Source of the DNA: Actinacidiphila alni
Lineage (GTDB): Bacteria > Actinomycetota > Actinomycetes > Streptomycetales > Streptomycetaceae
Direction of reading: 5' to 3'
Assembly: GCF_900112845.1 (NCBI RefSeq)
Contig: NZ_FONG01000006.1
Location: 1 to 64,000 of the forward strand
DNA: 64,000 bases
Shown here: positions 8,199-15,906 of the stretch, one piece after another
Layout: every line of letters starts with the position of its first letter
Numbering within the stretch: position 1 is the first letter of the stretch
Translations under genes and position numbers: made by a program
Notes under the pieces: model-generated
What the model was told of the DNA's origin: nothing
The model's input: only the letters and a program-made list of their open reading frames with translations
Databases searched by the model: none

Positions 8199-9473
8199 TC
8201 AGAAGCCGCCGTCGAGGTCCGACGGCCGGTGCGGGGGCCTGACCGGGGGTGGCAGGGGCGGCACGGCCGGCGGTGCCACGGGCCGCGGCGGGGCGGGCTG
8301 CGACGGGGGCCGGGTCGGCGGCACCACCGGGGTGATCGGCTGCCCCGCCGCCGGGCGGCGCAGGCCGCGCAGCCGGGCGCGTACGTCGCGGTGCGGCAGG
8401 AATTCCGCCCACCGCTCCGGGTACTCCGACGGCGGGTCGTCCTCGTCGGCGCCGTCGTCGTCCTTGGCGTGCCGGGCCCTGCGGGCGGCGGCCTGCGCGA
8501 CGACCTCGGCGGCGGCGGCCTCCCGGCGTCTGGCGTTCTCCTCGCGGGCGGCGGCGGTGGCCAGCGACGGCCACACCCGGTCGACGGCCGCGTTGACCGC
8601 CGCGCCGACCAGGACGGCGAAGGCGGAGACACCGATCCACAGCAGGACGGCCACGGGCGCGGCCAGCGAGCCGTAGATCGTCGGGCCCTCCACCGCGTGC
8701 GTGAGGTAGATCCGCAGCACGAAACTGCCGACCACCCACATCAGCAGCGCGACCAGCGCCCCCGGCACGTCCTCGTACCAGGGCGAACGCACCGGCACCG
8801 ACACGTGGTAGAGCGTGGTGAGGAAGGCGATCGAGGAGAACAGCACGACCGGCCAGTACAGGACCTGAATGGCGCCCTGGCCGCCGGGCAGCACGTCGAC
8901 CACCGCGTCCGGGCCCGCCACCACCAGCGGCAGCACGGCCGCGCCGAGGATCAGCGCGACGACGTAGAGCACCAGCGACATCAGCCGGGTCTTGACGATG
9001 CCGCGGCGGCCCTCCAGGCCGTACATGATCGTGATGGTGTCCACGAAGACGTTCACCGCGCGCGAGCCCGACCACAGGGCGATCAGGAAGCCGAGCGAGA
9101 TCAGGTCCGGGCGGCGGCCGTGGAAGACGTCGTCGACCAGGGGTTTCACCAGCTGGTTGACGCCCTTGTCGGACAGCACGGTCGCGGACGCGGTGAGGAT
9201 GTTGTGACGGATGTGGTCGATGGTGTCCAGGCCGACGACCGTGTCCACATAGCCGAGCGCGCCGACCAGGCCGAGCAGCAGCGGCGGCAGCGACAGCAGG
9301 ACGAAGAAGGCCGCCTCGGCGGCCAGGCCGGTCACCCGGTACTCCATGCAGGAGTTGACGGTGTCCTTCAGCAGCAGCCAGCCGACCTTGCGCTTGGAGA
9401 CGTTGCGATAGACCGCCCGAGCCCGGCGCCAGCGGCTCGGGCGACGGTGGCCTCTTTCTTCGGCTGCTTGCAC
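8199..9473 (-). CDS. YihY/BrkB-family membrane protein
   Basis: A 424-residue integral membrane protein of the YihY/virulence factor BrkB family, once misnamed ribonuclease BN. After a basic cytoplasmic start there are six predicted membrane segments between about residues 45 and 300, including AAFFVLLSLPPLLLGLVGAL, MSLVLYVVALILGAAVLPLV and GSLAAPVAVLLWIGVSAFAV. The tail is a charged Ala/Arg/Glu helical stretch followed by acidic residues and then a Pro-rich end, a common actinomycete extension. Family function is unresolved. The GTG start at 9473 lies only 18 bases from the divergent dehydrogenase start and has a TAACGT box 6 bases upstream. Confidence 0.85.
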   Translation of the reverse strand: MQAAEERGHRRPSRWRRARAVYRNVSKRKVGWLLLKDTVNSCMEYRVTGLAAEAAFFVLLSLPPLLLGLVGALGYVDTVVGLDTIDHIRHNILTASATVLSDKGVNQLVKPLVDDVFHGRRPDLISLGFLIALWSGSRAVNVFVDTITIMYGLEGRRGIVKTRLMSLVLYVVALILGAAVLPLVVAGPDAVVDVLPGGQGAIQVLYWPVVLFSSIAFLTTLYHVSVPVRSPWYEDVPGALVALLMWVVGSFVLRIYLTHAVEGPTIYGSLAAPVAVLLWIGVSAFAVLVGAAVNAAVDRVWPSLATAAAREENARRREAAAAEVVAQAAARRARHAKDDDGADEDDPPSEYPERWAEFLPHRDVRARLRGLRRPAAGQPITPVVPPTRPPSQPAPPRPVAPPAVPPLPPPVRPPHRPSDLDGGF

Positions 9474-9491
9474 CCCCTTACGTTAGCTGCC
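9474..9491. promoter_or_regulatory. shared bidirectional leaderless promoter core
   Basis: The 18 bases between the minus-strand GTG (9473) and the plus-strand ATG (9492) hold TACGTT (9479-9484), a -10 box 7 bases before the ATG. Its overlapping complement TAACGT (9485-9480) is a -10 box 6 bases before the GTG. Both -35 regions must lie inside the opposing gene. Confidence 0.6.
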
Positions 9492-11129
9492 ATGAGCACC
9501 CTCACTCACACGGTGACCAACCAGGCTCCGCCGCTGGTCGGCCACGACGTCTACCGCACCGACAGCGCCCTCACCGAGGCCGTGGCCCGGCACGCCGATC
9601 CGGCCCGGCTGGCGGAGATCACCGACGAGCTGAGCGAGCTGGGCCGGGCCGCCGGATCGGCCCAGGCGCAGCGCTGGGGCGAGGAGGCGAACACGTACTC
9701 CCCCGTGCTGCGCACCCACGACCGCTACGGCAACCGGATCGACGAGGTGGACTTCCACCCCTCCTACCACCGGCTGCTCGGCCACGCGGTCTCCGCCGGG
9801 CTCACCGACGCCTGGTCGCGGCCCGACGGGCACCTGCGGCGGGCCGCCGGATTCCTGGTCTGGTCGCAGACCGACGCCGGGCACGGCTGCCCCGTCTCGA
9901 TGACGCACGCCGCCGTGCCCGCGCTGCGCACCGACCCGGCACTCGCCGCCGAGTGGGAGCCGCGGCTCGGCTCCCGGGTCTACGAGCCGCGACTGCTGCC
10001 GCCCGGCGAGAAGACGGGCGCACTGTTCGGGATGGGCATGACCGAGAAGCAGGGCGGCTCCGACGTCCGGGCCAACACCACGCACGCGGAACCCCTCGCC
10101 GAGGAGGGCACGTACACGCTCACCGGGCACAAGTGGTTCTGCTCGGCGCCCATGTCGGACGGCTTCCTGGTCCTCGCCCAGGCTCCCGGGGGACTCACCT
10201 GCTTCCTGCTGCCGCGCGTCCTGCCCGACGGCACCCGCAACGTCTTCGCGATCCAGCGGCTGAAGGACAAGCTCGGCAACCGCTCCAACGCCTCCTCCGA
10301 GGTCGAGTTCAGCGGTACGTGGGCGCGACGGGTCGGTGACGAGGGGCGCGGGGTCGCCACCATCATCGAGATGGTCGCGGCGACCCGGCTGGACTGCTCG
10401 CTCGGCTCGGCCGCCCTGATGCGGCAGGCCGTCGCCCAGGCCGTGCACCACGCCACCCACCGCAGCGCGTTCGGCGGCCCCCTCGTCGACAAGCCCCTCA
10501 TGCGCAACGTCCTGGCCGACCTCGCCCTGGAGTCCGAGGCGGCCACCACCACCGCGCTGCGGCTGGCCGCCGCCTGCGACGCCGACACCGAGCAGGAACG
10601 GCACCTGCGGCGGCTCGCCGTCGCGGTCACCAAATTCTGGGTCACCAAGCGCTGCCCCGCGGTCGCCGCCGAAGCCCTCGAATGCCTGGGCGGCAACGGC
10701 TACGTCGAGGAATCGGGCATGCCGCGGATCTTCCGCGAGTCCCCGCTCAACTCCGTCTGGGAGGGCTCGGGCAACGTCCAGGCCCTCGACGTCCTGCGCG
10801 TCCTCCAGCGCGAGCCCCTCGCCCTCAACGCCTTCCTCACCGAACTCGGCCTCGCCCGCGGCGCCGACCACCGCCTCGACGCCGCCGTCAAGGACCTGCT
10901 CACCGAACTCGCCGACCTCGACGCCATCGAGACCCGCGCCCGCCGCGTCGTGGAACGCATGGCCCTCGTCCTCCAGGGCACCCTCCTGGTCCGCTTCGCA
11001 CCCCCCGCCGTCGCCGACGCCTTCTGCGCCTCCCGCCTGGGCGGCGACTGGGGCGCCACGTTCGGCACTCTGCCCGCGGGCCTGGACCTGGCCACGATCG
11101 TCGACAGGGCGAGGCCGATAGACCGCTGA
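9492..11129 (+). CDS. acyl-CoA dehydrogenase, AidB-like
   Basis: A 545-residue flavoprotein of the acyl-CoA dehydrogenase superfamily, AidB-like subgroup (isovaleryl-CoA-dehydrogenase-related). Supporting features are an extended N-terminal domain, the signature GMGMTEKQGGSDVRANTT near residue 180, a THRSAFGGPLVDKPLMRNVL substrate/FAD segment, and ALECLGGNGYVEESGMPRIF with RESPLNSVWEGSGNVQALD near residues 395-430. The substrate is unknown; E. coli AidB also binds DNA during alkylation stress. The start is the ATG at 9492, probably leaderless. From about 10,700 onward leucines are encoded almost only by CTC, unlike the first half of the gene. Confidence 0.88.
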   Translation: MSTLTHTVTNQAPPLVGHDVYRTDSALTEAVARHADPARLAEITDELSELGRAAGSAQAQRWGEEANTYSPVLRTHDRYGNRIDEVDFHPSYHRLLGHAVSAGLTDAWSRPDGHLRRAAGFLVWSQTDAGHGCPVSMTHAAVPALRTDPALAAEWEPRLGSRVYEPRLLPPGEKTGALFGMGMTEKQGGSDVRANTTHAEPLAEEGTYTLTGHKWFCSAPMSDGFLVLAQAPGGLTCFLLPRVLPDGTRNVFAIQRLKDKLGNRSNASSEVEFSGTWARRVGDEGRGVATIIEMVAATRLDCSLGSAALMRQAVAQAVHHATHRSAFGGPLVDKPLMRNVLADLALESEAATTTALRLAAACDADTEQERHLRRLAVAVTKFWVTKRCPAVAAEALECLGGNGYVEESGMPRIFRESPLNSVWEGSGNVQALDVLRVLQREPLALNAFLTELGLARGADHRLDAAVKDLLTELADLDAIETRARRVVERMALVLQGTLLVRFAPPAVADAFCASRLGGDWGATFGTLPAGLDLATIVDRARPIDR

Positions 11130-11195
11130 CCCGAGCCGGTGGGTGACGACTGCGTCGTGCGGCAGGCCGGTGTAGCCGGCGAGCCAAAGGCGGCG

Positions 11196-11299
11196 CCGGT
11201 GTCGAAAGGGAGAACGCGCACAGGCCCCCGAGGAACGAGGGGGGCGAGCACGATCGACCGTCGACACCGGATCTAAGCCGCCGGAGGCGAGAAGGCGGC
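11196..11299 (+). ncRNA. candidate structured RNA of unknown class
   Basis: A 10-base perfect pair, 11196-11205 with 11261-11270, encloses an inner hairpin GCCCCC (11224-11229) with GGGGGC (11240-11245). A second hairpin, GCCGCC (11277-11282) with GGCGGC (11294-11299), is followed by AAAAAAAA (11300-11307). I could not match it to a riboswitch or known RNA I can recall. Which strand is transcribed is unknown; the + strand is given because it continues from the upstream gene. Confidence 0.3.
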
Positions 11300-11443
11300 A
11301 AAAAAAAGGGGCAGTTACGGCGCCCCCACGGAAACCGGCGCCCGATCACGGCACGCCGTCACCAGTCACGCGCGTTTCACGGCGCCCGATTCCTCAAAAA
11401 ATAACGGCGCGGCAGCAGAAAGGTTTCCGCCGCCGCGCCTGCG

Positions 11444-11477
11444 GGGGGTGGTGCCGCGCCGACTCGGCACCACCCCC
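11444..11477. terminator. perfect hairpin, probable terminator
   Basis: Arms 11444-11456 (GGGGGTGGTGCCG) and 11465-11477 are perfect complements of 13 bases with an 8-base loop. The U-tract is absent, as is usual in Streptomyces. Confidence 0.6.
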
Positions 11478-11661
11478 GGTCCGTCGGGCCGTCAGGCCAC
11501 CCGCGGGCGCCGGGTGGGCCACCCGTGACGCCGCGTCACTCTCCGTCGAAGTCGCGTACGCTCGCAATGGTTGCAGTTCGTTGCACAACGCGTCAGCCCC
11601 TGCCGCAAGCCGTGGGCGGCCGGACGGAAAACCCGGCGGCCGGGCGCGTACGGGCGGCACC

Positions 11662-13005
11662 ATGGGCAGCACAAGGCACAAGTACAAGCACCAGCAGCAC
11701 AAGCAGAGTTCGCAGGGCGGGGGCGACGTGGCACACTTCCCGATCCAGGCCGGCCGGCCGGACGCGATGGACGTCCGCACATCGGCGCAGCTGCTCGCCA
11801 CGGTCCGGGAAGCCACTCTTGCGGGTGACGTGCCGCCCAAGCCGCCGCGGCCGGTGATCGGCGCGTCGTGGCGGCGGGCGCTGCGCGGCGGCGTCGATCC
11901 GGAGACCGGTCTGCACGACGTGCCGCTGGGCACGGACGAGCTGGAGTACCGGCGGCAGTCGACCCCGCTGGGCGACGTCCTGCCGCTGCTGCGCGACGGG
12001 CTGCACTCGGTGGCGGACGGCGCGGGCCACATCATGCTGGTCACGGACCCGGAGGGCCGGGTGCTGTGGCGGGACGGCGGGCTCGCGGCCCGCAAGTCGC
12101 TGGCCGACCGGCTGGGCTTCGTCGAGGGCGCGACCTGGGCGGAGGACGTGGTCGGCACGAATGCGATCGGTACGGCGCTGGTGACGCGTTCGCCGCTCCA
12201 GGTGCACTCGGCCGAGCATTTCGTGCGCAGCCTGCACGGCTGGACGTGCGCCGCCGCGCCGCTGCACGATCCGCGCGACGGGCGGCTGCTCGGCGTGGTC
12301 AATGTGACCGGTCCGGCCGCGACCGCGCATCCGGCGAGCCTGTCGCTGGTGTCGGCGGTGGCGCAGGTCGCCGAGGGCGAGCTGCGCAGCAGGCACTGGG
12401 CGGCGGTGGAGCGGCTGCGGTCGGTGGCGGCGCCGCTGCTGGCCCGGATGGACGGCCAGGCGCTTGCGGTGGACCGCAACGGCTGGGTGGCCGCGGTCAC
12501 GGGCATGGCGCCGCCGGACCGGCTGACGCTGCCGGTGGCGGTGCGGGACGGGCAGGTGTGGCTGCCGTCGCTGGGGCTGTGTTCCGTGGAGCCGCTGCCC
12601 GGCGGCTGGCTGGTGCGGGTCGGCGGCCGGGAGCGGGCGCCGGGCGCGAGCCAGGTGGTGCTGGATGTGAGCCGCCCGCGCAATTGGGCGGTGACGGTGA
12701 CGGGCGCCGCGGGCAGTTGGGCGCAGCAGCTCAGCCCGCGCCACGCGGAGCTGCTGTTCGTGCTGGCAGTGCACCGCGAGGGCCGGACGGCGGCGGAGCT
12801 GGCGGGCGATCTGTTCGGCGACCCGAGCCGTACGGTCACGGTGCGCGCGGAGCTGTCCCGCCTGCGGCGCAATCTCGCGGGGGTGCTCGCGCACCGGCCG
12901 TACCGCTTCGCCGACGGGGTGGACGTCCAACTGGTGCGGCCGCACCATCCGTTGGACCTGCTGCCGCACTCGCACGCGCCCGCGGTGCTCGCGGCCCGCG
13001 TCTGA
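11662..13005 (+). CDS. GAF-domain transcriptional regulator
   Basis: A 447-residue regulator. Residues 1-20 are a His/Lys/Gln-rich start (RHKYKHQQHKQ). A GAF sensor follows at about 65-220, with LVTDPEGRVLWRDGG, FVEGATWAEDVVGTNAIGTAL and VVNVTGPAATAHPASLSLV, as in AcoR/DhaR-type activators. The sigma-54-interacting AAA+ domain of those activators is absent. The last 90 residues (LSPRHAELLFVLAVHREGRT, TVTVRAELSRLRRNL) look like a winged helix, as in related actinomycete GAF regulators. The ATG at 11662 has only a weak purine site. Ligand and targets are unknown; the neighbouring dehydrogenase is a possible target. Confidence 0.75.
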   Translation: MGSTRHKYKHQQHKQSSQGGGDVAHFPIQAGRPDAMDVRTSAQLLATVREATLAGDVPPKPPRPVIGASWRRALRGGVDPETGLHDVPLGTDELEYRRQSTPLGDVLPLLRDGLHSVADGAGHIMLVTDPEGRVLWRDGGLAARKSLADRLGFVEGATWAEDVVGTNAIGTALVTRSPLQVHSAEHFVRSLHGWTCAAAPLHDPRDGRLLGVVNVTGPAATAHPASLSLVSAVAQVAEGELRSRHWAAVERLRSVAAPLLARMDGQALAVDRNGWVAAVTGMAPPDRLTLPVAVRDGQVWLPSLGLCSVEPLPGGWLVRVGGRERAPGASQVVLDVSRPRNWAVTVTGAAGSWAQQLSPRHAELLFVLAVHREGRTAAELAGDLFGDPSRTVTVRAELSRLRRNLAGVLAHRPYRFADGVDVQLVRPHHPLDLLPHSHAPAVLAARV

Positions 13006-13057
13006 CCTGGGCTCGGGCGCCCCGGGCCGGGGCGCGGCACACCCTAGGCTGGGCCGT

Positions 13058-13675
13058 ATGAGCACGCCCGTGACCACCTGGTCCCTCGAACTGACCTCGC
13101 CCGACGAGCTGCGGCCGGCCGCCGACGCGCCCGCCGGGGCGGGGGTGCGGATCATGCGCGCGGAGGTGCCGTCGGCGGAATTCGGCCGCTTTCTGTATAC
13201 GGCGGTGGGCGCGGACTGCGCGTGGCGGGACCGGCTGCCGTGGCCGCCGGAGCGGTGGCGGGCGCATCTGGAGCTGCCGGGCACCGAGGTGTGGGTGGCC
13301 TACGAGCGCGGGACGCCGGCGGGTTACGTGGAGCTGGGGGCGCAGGACGCGGGCGTGGTGGAGATCCTCTACTTCGGGCTGCTGCCGGACTTCCGCGGCC
13401 GGGGTCTCGGCGGCCGTCTGCTGTCGTTCGGTACGCGGCGGGCCTGGGACCTGGCGGACCGCTGGGAGGGGCGGGAGCCGACGAAGCGGGTGTGGGTGCA
13501 CACCTGCTCGCTGGACGGGCCGTACGCGCTGGAGAACTACCGGCGGCGCGGCTTCCGGGTGTTCGACACGGTCACGGAACCGGCGGCCGGGACGGGATCG
13601 GGAGCGGCGCCTGGAACGGCATCCGGATCAGTGTCCGAAACTGCATCCGGAACGGCGGAAACGCCCGCCACGTGA
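13058..13675 (+). CDS. GNAT-family N-acetyltransferase
   Basis: A 205-residue acetyl-CoA-dependent acetyltransferase. The fold shows in VWVAYERGTPAGYVELG, VVEILYFGLLPDFRGRGLGG (acetyl-CoA pyrophosphate loop RGRGLGG) and DGPYALENYRRRGFRVFDT. The final 35 residues are a low-complexity Gly/Ser/Thr/Ala tail with repeated ASGT-like steps. The ATG at 13058 follows TAGGCT (13045-13050) by 7 bases, so it is probably leaderless. The acceptor is unknown. Confidence 0.8.
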   Translation: MSTPVTTWSLELTSPDELRPAADAPAGAGVRIMRAEVPSAEFGRFLYTAVGADCAWRDRLPWPPERWRAHLELPGTEVWVAYERGTPAGYVELGAQDAGVVEILYFGLLPDFRGRGLGGRLLSFGTRRAWDLADRWEGREPTKRVWVHTCSLDGPYALENYRRRGFRVFDTVTEPAAGTGSGAAPGTASGSVSETASGTAETPAT

Positions 13676-13689
13676 CCGGGGACACAGTT

Positions 13690-13722
13690 TCTCATTAGAT
13701 GAGATGATCTGGTCCACATAGT
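13690..13722 (+). promoter_or_regulatory. operator/promoter candidate of the sulfur assimilation operon
   Basis: A 15-base palindrome TCTCAT-TAG-ATGAGA spans 13690-13704. A -10-like CATAGT follows at 13717-13722, itself inside TCCAC-ATA-GTGGA (13713-13725). Transcription from here would start about 40 bases before the leader peptide. The palindrome covers the -35 position, where a repressor would block RNA polymerase. The cognate regulator is not in the window. Confidence 0.5.
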
Positions 13723-13767
13723 GGATGACGGTGGACTCGCCCGAGACCCGCATGCCACGCTTTCGTC

Positions 13768-13851
13768 ATGTCACGCACTGGAATCGCCTTGGTAGGTCGG
13801 CCGCACGTCGACTTCTGCCGCGTGTCCAGCGCCATCTGTCCGGCGGCCTGA
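13768..13851 (+). CDS. cysteine-containing leader peptide upstream of cysI
   Basis: A 27-residue ORF beginning MSRTGIALVGRP and continuing HVDFCRVSSAICPAA. The combination of an SRTGIALV start, HVD and a Cys-Arg step is what I recognise as the putative leader peptide found before sulfur genes in Streptomyces. Two cysteines (positions 17 and 24) lie in the second half. The peptide ends 154 bases before cysI. A sensible role is cysteine-responsive attenuation: slow translation at Cys codons when cysteine is scarce lets transcription or translation proceed into cysI. This role is inferred; related poly-Cys leaders act this way in mycobacteria. No strong ribosome site is visible before the ATG. 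Confidence 0.7.
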   Translation: MSRTGIALVGRPHVDFCRVSSAICPAA

Positions 13852-13921
13852 CCGTACCCGCACCGTCCCCGCCATCCCCGTCGTCGTGGATGCACGGGAG
13901 TTCCCGGCCGCCCCGCTGTGC

Positions 13922-13952
13922 TTGACAGCCTTGCGTTTCCCCAGGCCATAGG
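13922..13952 (+). promoter_or_regulatory. second promoter candidate close to cysI
   Basis: A perfect -35 TTGACA (13922-13927) is followed by CATAGG (13947-13952) at a 19-base spacing, 54 bases before the cysI start. It would drive cysI without the leader peptide. Confidence 0.4.
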
Positions 13953-14005
13953 GTGCTTCCGCGCGTAATCGACCGTATTCGAGCCTGCCCGAAGGACGCA
14001 TCGCC

Positions 14006-15730
14006 ATGGCCTCCACGCCCGACCAGAACCGGACTCCCGCGGCCGGCGCTCCCGCCGCCGCGGCGGCCGCCCCCCGGAAGACCAGGCGCCACCGTGGTGA
14101 GGGCCAGTGGGCCAAGGGCCACTTCACTCCGCTCAACGGCAACGAGCAGACCAAGAAGGACGACGACGGTCTCAACGTACGGACACGTATTGAGACGATC
14201 TACTCCAAGGCCGGGTTCGACTCGATCGACGGCGCGGACCTGCGCGGGCGGATGCGCTGGTGGGGGCTGTACACCCAGCGCCGCCCCGGGATCCACGGCG
14301 GGCGCACCGCCATCCTGGAGCCGGAGGAGCTGGACGACCGCTACTTCATGATGCGGGTCAGGATCGACGGTGGCCGGCTGACCGTGGCCCAGCTCCGGGT
14401 GATCGGTGAGATCTCCCAGGAGTTCGCCCGCGGCACCGCCGACATCACCGACCGGCAGAACATCCAGTACCACTGGATCAGGATCGAGGACGTGCCGGAG
14501 ATCTGGCGCCGCCTTGAGGAGGTGGGCCTGTCCACCACCGAGGCGTGCGGCGACACCCCGCGCACCATCCTCGGCTCGCCGGTGGCCGGCATCGCCGCGG
14601 ACGAGATCATCGACGGCACCCCGGCCATCGAGGAGATCAAGACCCGCTACATCGGCAGCAAGGAATTCTCCAACCTGCCGCGCAAGTTCAAGACCGCGGT
14701 CTCCGGTTCGCCGTTGCTGGACGTGGTGCACGAGATCAACGACATCGCCTTCGTCGGTGTCGAACACCCCGAGCACGGCCCCGGTTTCGATGTGTGGGTG
14801 GGCGGCGCGCTGTCCACCAACCCGCGGCTGGGCGAACGGCTCGGCGCCTGGGTGCCGTTGGCCGAGGTGCCCGACGTGTGGGCCGGTGTGGTGGGCATCT
14901 TCCGCGACTACGGCTACCGGCGGCTGCGGTCCCGCGCGCGGCTGAAGTTCCTGCTCGCCGACTGGGGCGTCGCCGAATTCCGCCGGGTGCTCCAGGAGGA
15001 GTACCTCAAGCGGGAGTTGATCGACGGTCCGGCGCCCGAGCTGCCGCAGGCGCAGTGGCGCGACCACATCGGGGTGCACCGGCAGAACGACGGCCGTTTC
15101 TACGTCGGCTTCGCGCCCCGGGTCGGCCGGATCGACGGCACCACCTTGACGAAGATCGCCGAACTCGCCGGACAGCACGGCTCGGACCGGCTGCGCACCA
15201 CTACCGACCAGAAGATGCTGGTGCTGGACGTCGAGGAGGCGCAGATCGAGGCGCTGGTCTCGGGCCTGGAGTCGCTGGACCTCCAGGTCAGGCCGTCGCC
15301 CTTCCGGCGCGGCACGATGGCCTGCACCGGCATCGAATTCTGCAAGCTGGCGATCGTGGAGACCAAGGCGCGCGGCGCCTCGCTCATCGACGAACTGGAG
15401 CGCAGGCTCCCGGACTTCGACGAGCCGGTAACCATCAACGTCAACGGCTGCCCCAACTCCTGCGCCCGTATCCAGGTCGCGGACATCGGTCTCAAGGGGC
15501 AGTTGGTCACCGACGCCGACGGCGAGCAGGTCGAGGGCTTCCAGGTGCATCTGGGCGGCAGCCTCGGCCTCACCCCGGGCTTCGGCCGCAAGGTGCGCGG
15601 CCTGAAGGTCACCGCGGCCGAACTGCCGGACTACGTCGAGCGGGTGCTGACCCGTTTCCGGGACGAGCGCACCGACGGCGAACGCTTCGCCCAGTGGGCG
15701 GCGCGCGCGTCCGAGGAGGCCCTCTCATGA
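14006..15730 (+). CDS. cysI: ferredoxin-dependent sulfite reductase (nitrite/sulfite reductase)
   Basis: A 574-residue siroheme/[4Fe-4S] enzyme that reduces sulfite to sulfide in cysteine synthesis. The two halves of the family are present, with NIQYHWIRIEDVPEIW in the first. The cluster-siroheme ligands are in the second: CTGIEFC (C-x5-C) near residue 438 and NGCPNSC (C-x3-C) near residue 480. The length matches actinobacterial Sir. Assimilatory nitrite reductase is the alternative, but the cysH-cysC-cysDN context and the upstream Cys leader favour sulfite. The ATG at 14006 is followed by an Ala/Pro-rich start. The stop overlaps the next small gene (ATGA). Confidence 0.92.
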   Translation: MASTPDQNRTPAAGAPAAAAAAPRKTRRHRGEGQWAKGHFTPLNGNEQTKKDDDGLNVRTRIETIYSKAGFDSIDGADLRGRMRWWGLYTQRRPGIHGGRTAILEPEELDDRYFMMRVRIDGGRLTVAQLRVIGEISQEFARGTADITDRQNIQYHWIRIEDVPEIWRRLEEVGLSTTEACGDTPRTILGSPVAGIAADEIIDGTPAIEEIKTRYIGSKEFSNLPRKFKTAVSGSPLLDVVHEINDIAFVGVEHPEHGPGFDVWVGGALSTNPRLGERLGAWVPLAEVPDVWAGVVGIFRDYGYRRLRSRARLKFLLADWGVAEFRRVLQEEYLKRELIDGPAPELPQAQWRDHIGVHRQNDGRFYVGFAPRVGRIDGTTLTKIAELAGQHGSDRLRTTTDQKMLVLDVEEAQIEALVSGLESLDLQVRPSPFRRGTMACTGIEFCKLAIVETKARGASLIDELERRLPDFDEPVTINVNGCPNSCARIQVADIGLKGQLVTDADGEQVEGFQVHLGGSLGLTPGFGRKVRGLKVTAAELPDYVERVLTRFRDERTDGERFAQWAARASEEALS

Positions 15731-15906
15731 GTGAGCGGGCGGCGCCCTTCTACTGCCCCTATTGCGGGGACGAGGACCTGCGTCCTTCGGAGGAAGGCCA
15801 TGGCGCGTGGGAATGCCGGGCGTGCAGTCGCGCATTCACGCTGAAGTTCCTCGGGCTGCTGTCCCGGGAACGGCATGCCAACTCCCCGCATGGAGGCGCC
15901 TCGTGA
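15727..15906 (+). CDS. small zinc-ribbon protein in the sulfur operon
   Basis: A 59-residue protein with two cysteine pairs, FYCPYCG near residue 9 and WECRACS near residue 29, spaced as in a four-Cys zinc ribbon. A short Arg/His-rich tail follows. It overlaps cysI by ATGA at its start and cysH by GTGA at its end, so it is translated in step with both. Position and overlap suggest a helper role for CysI or CysH (metal, cluster or partner binding); the function is unknown. Small proteins at this position occur in other Streptomyces sulfur operons. Confidence 0.8.
   Translation: MSERAAPFYCPYCGDEDLRPSEEGHGAWECRACSRAFTLKFLGLLSRERHANSPHGGAS

Larger units (their letters stand above)
11130..11661. 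other. 532-base structured intergenic region
   Basis: No convincing gene is seen on either strand. The left part (11196-11299) folds into nested hairpins and ends in an eight-A run; the middle has a hairpin at 11405-11438 (GGCGCGG pairing with CCGCGCC); a perfect hairpin at 11444-11477 is probably the dehydrogenase terminator. Closer to the next gene are GTTGCA-like repeats at 11569-11590, including CGTTG-CA-CAACG (11579-11590), a possible operator for the GAF regulator. Confidence 0.5.

Noticed and set aside
9483..11267. Long open frame on the minus strand opposite the acyl-CoA dehydrogenase
   Set aside because: It mirrors a well-supported family gene, has repetitive Gly/Arg/Val-rich composition, no family motifs, and arises from GC-rich codon bias. 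The same applies to other long antisense frames (e.g. 19762-22452, 23639-25714, 33331-35649).
11277..11307. Hairpin plus A8 as a Rho-independent terminator
   Set aside because: On the plus strand the run is A, not U; on the minus strand the T-run precedes the hairpin. Neither orientation gives the required hairpin-then-U order.
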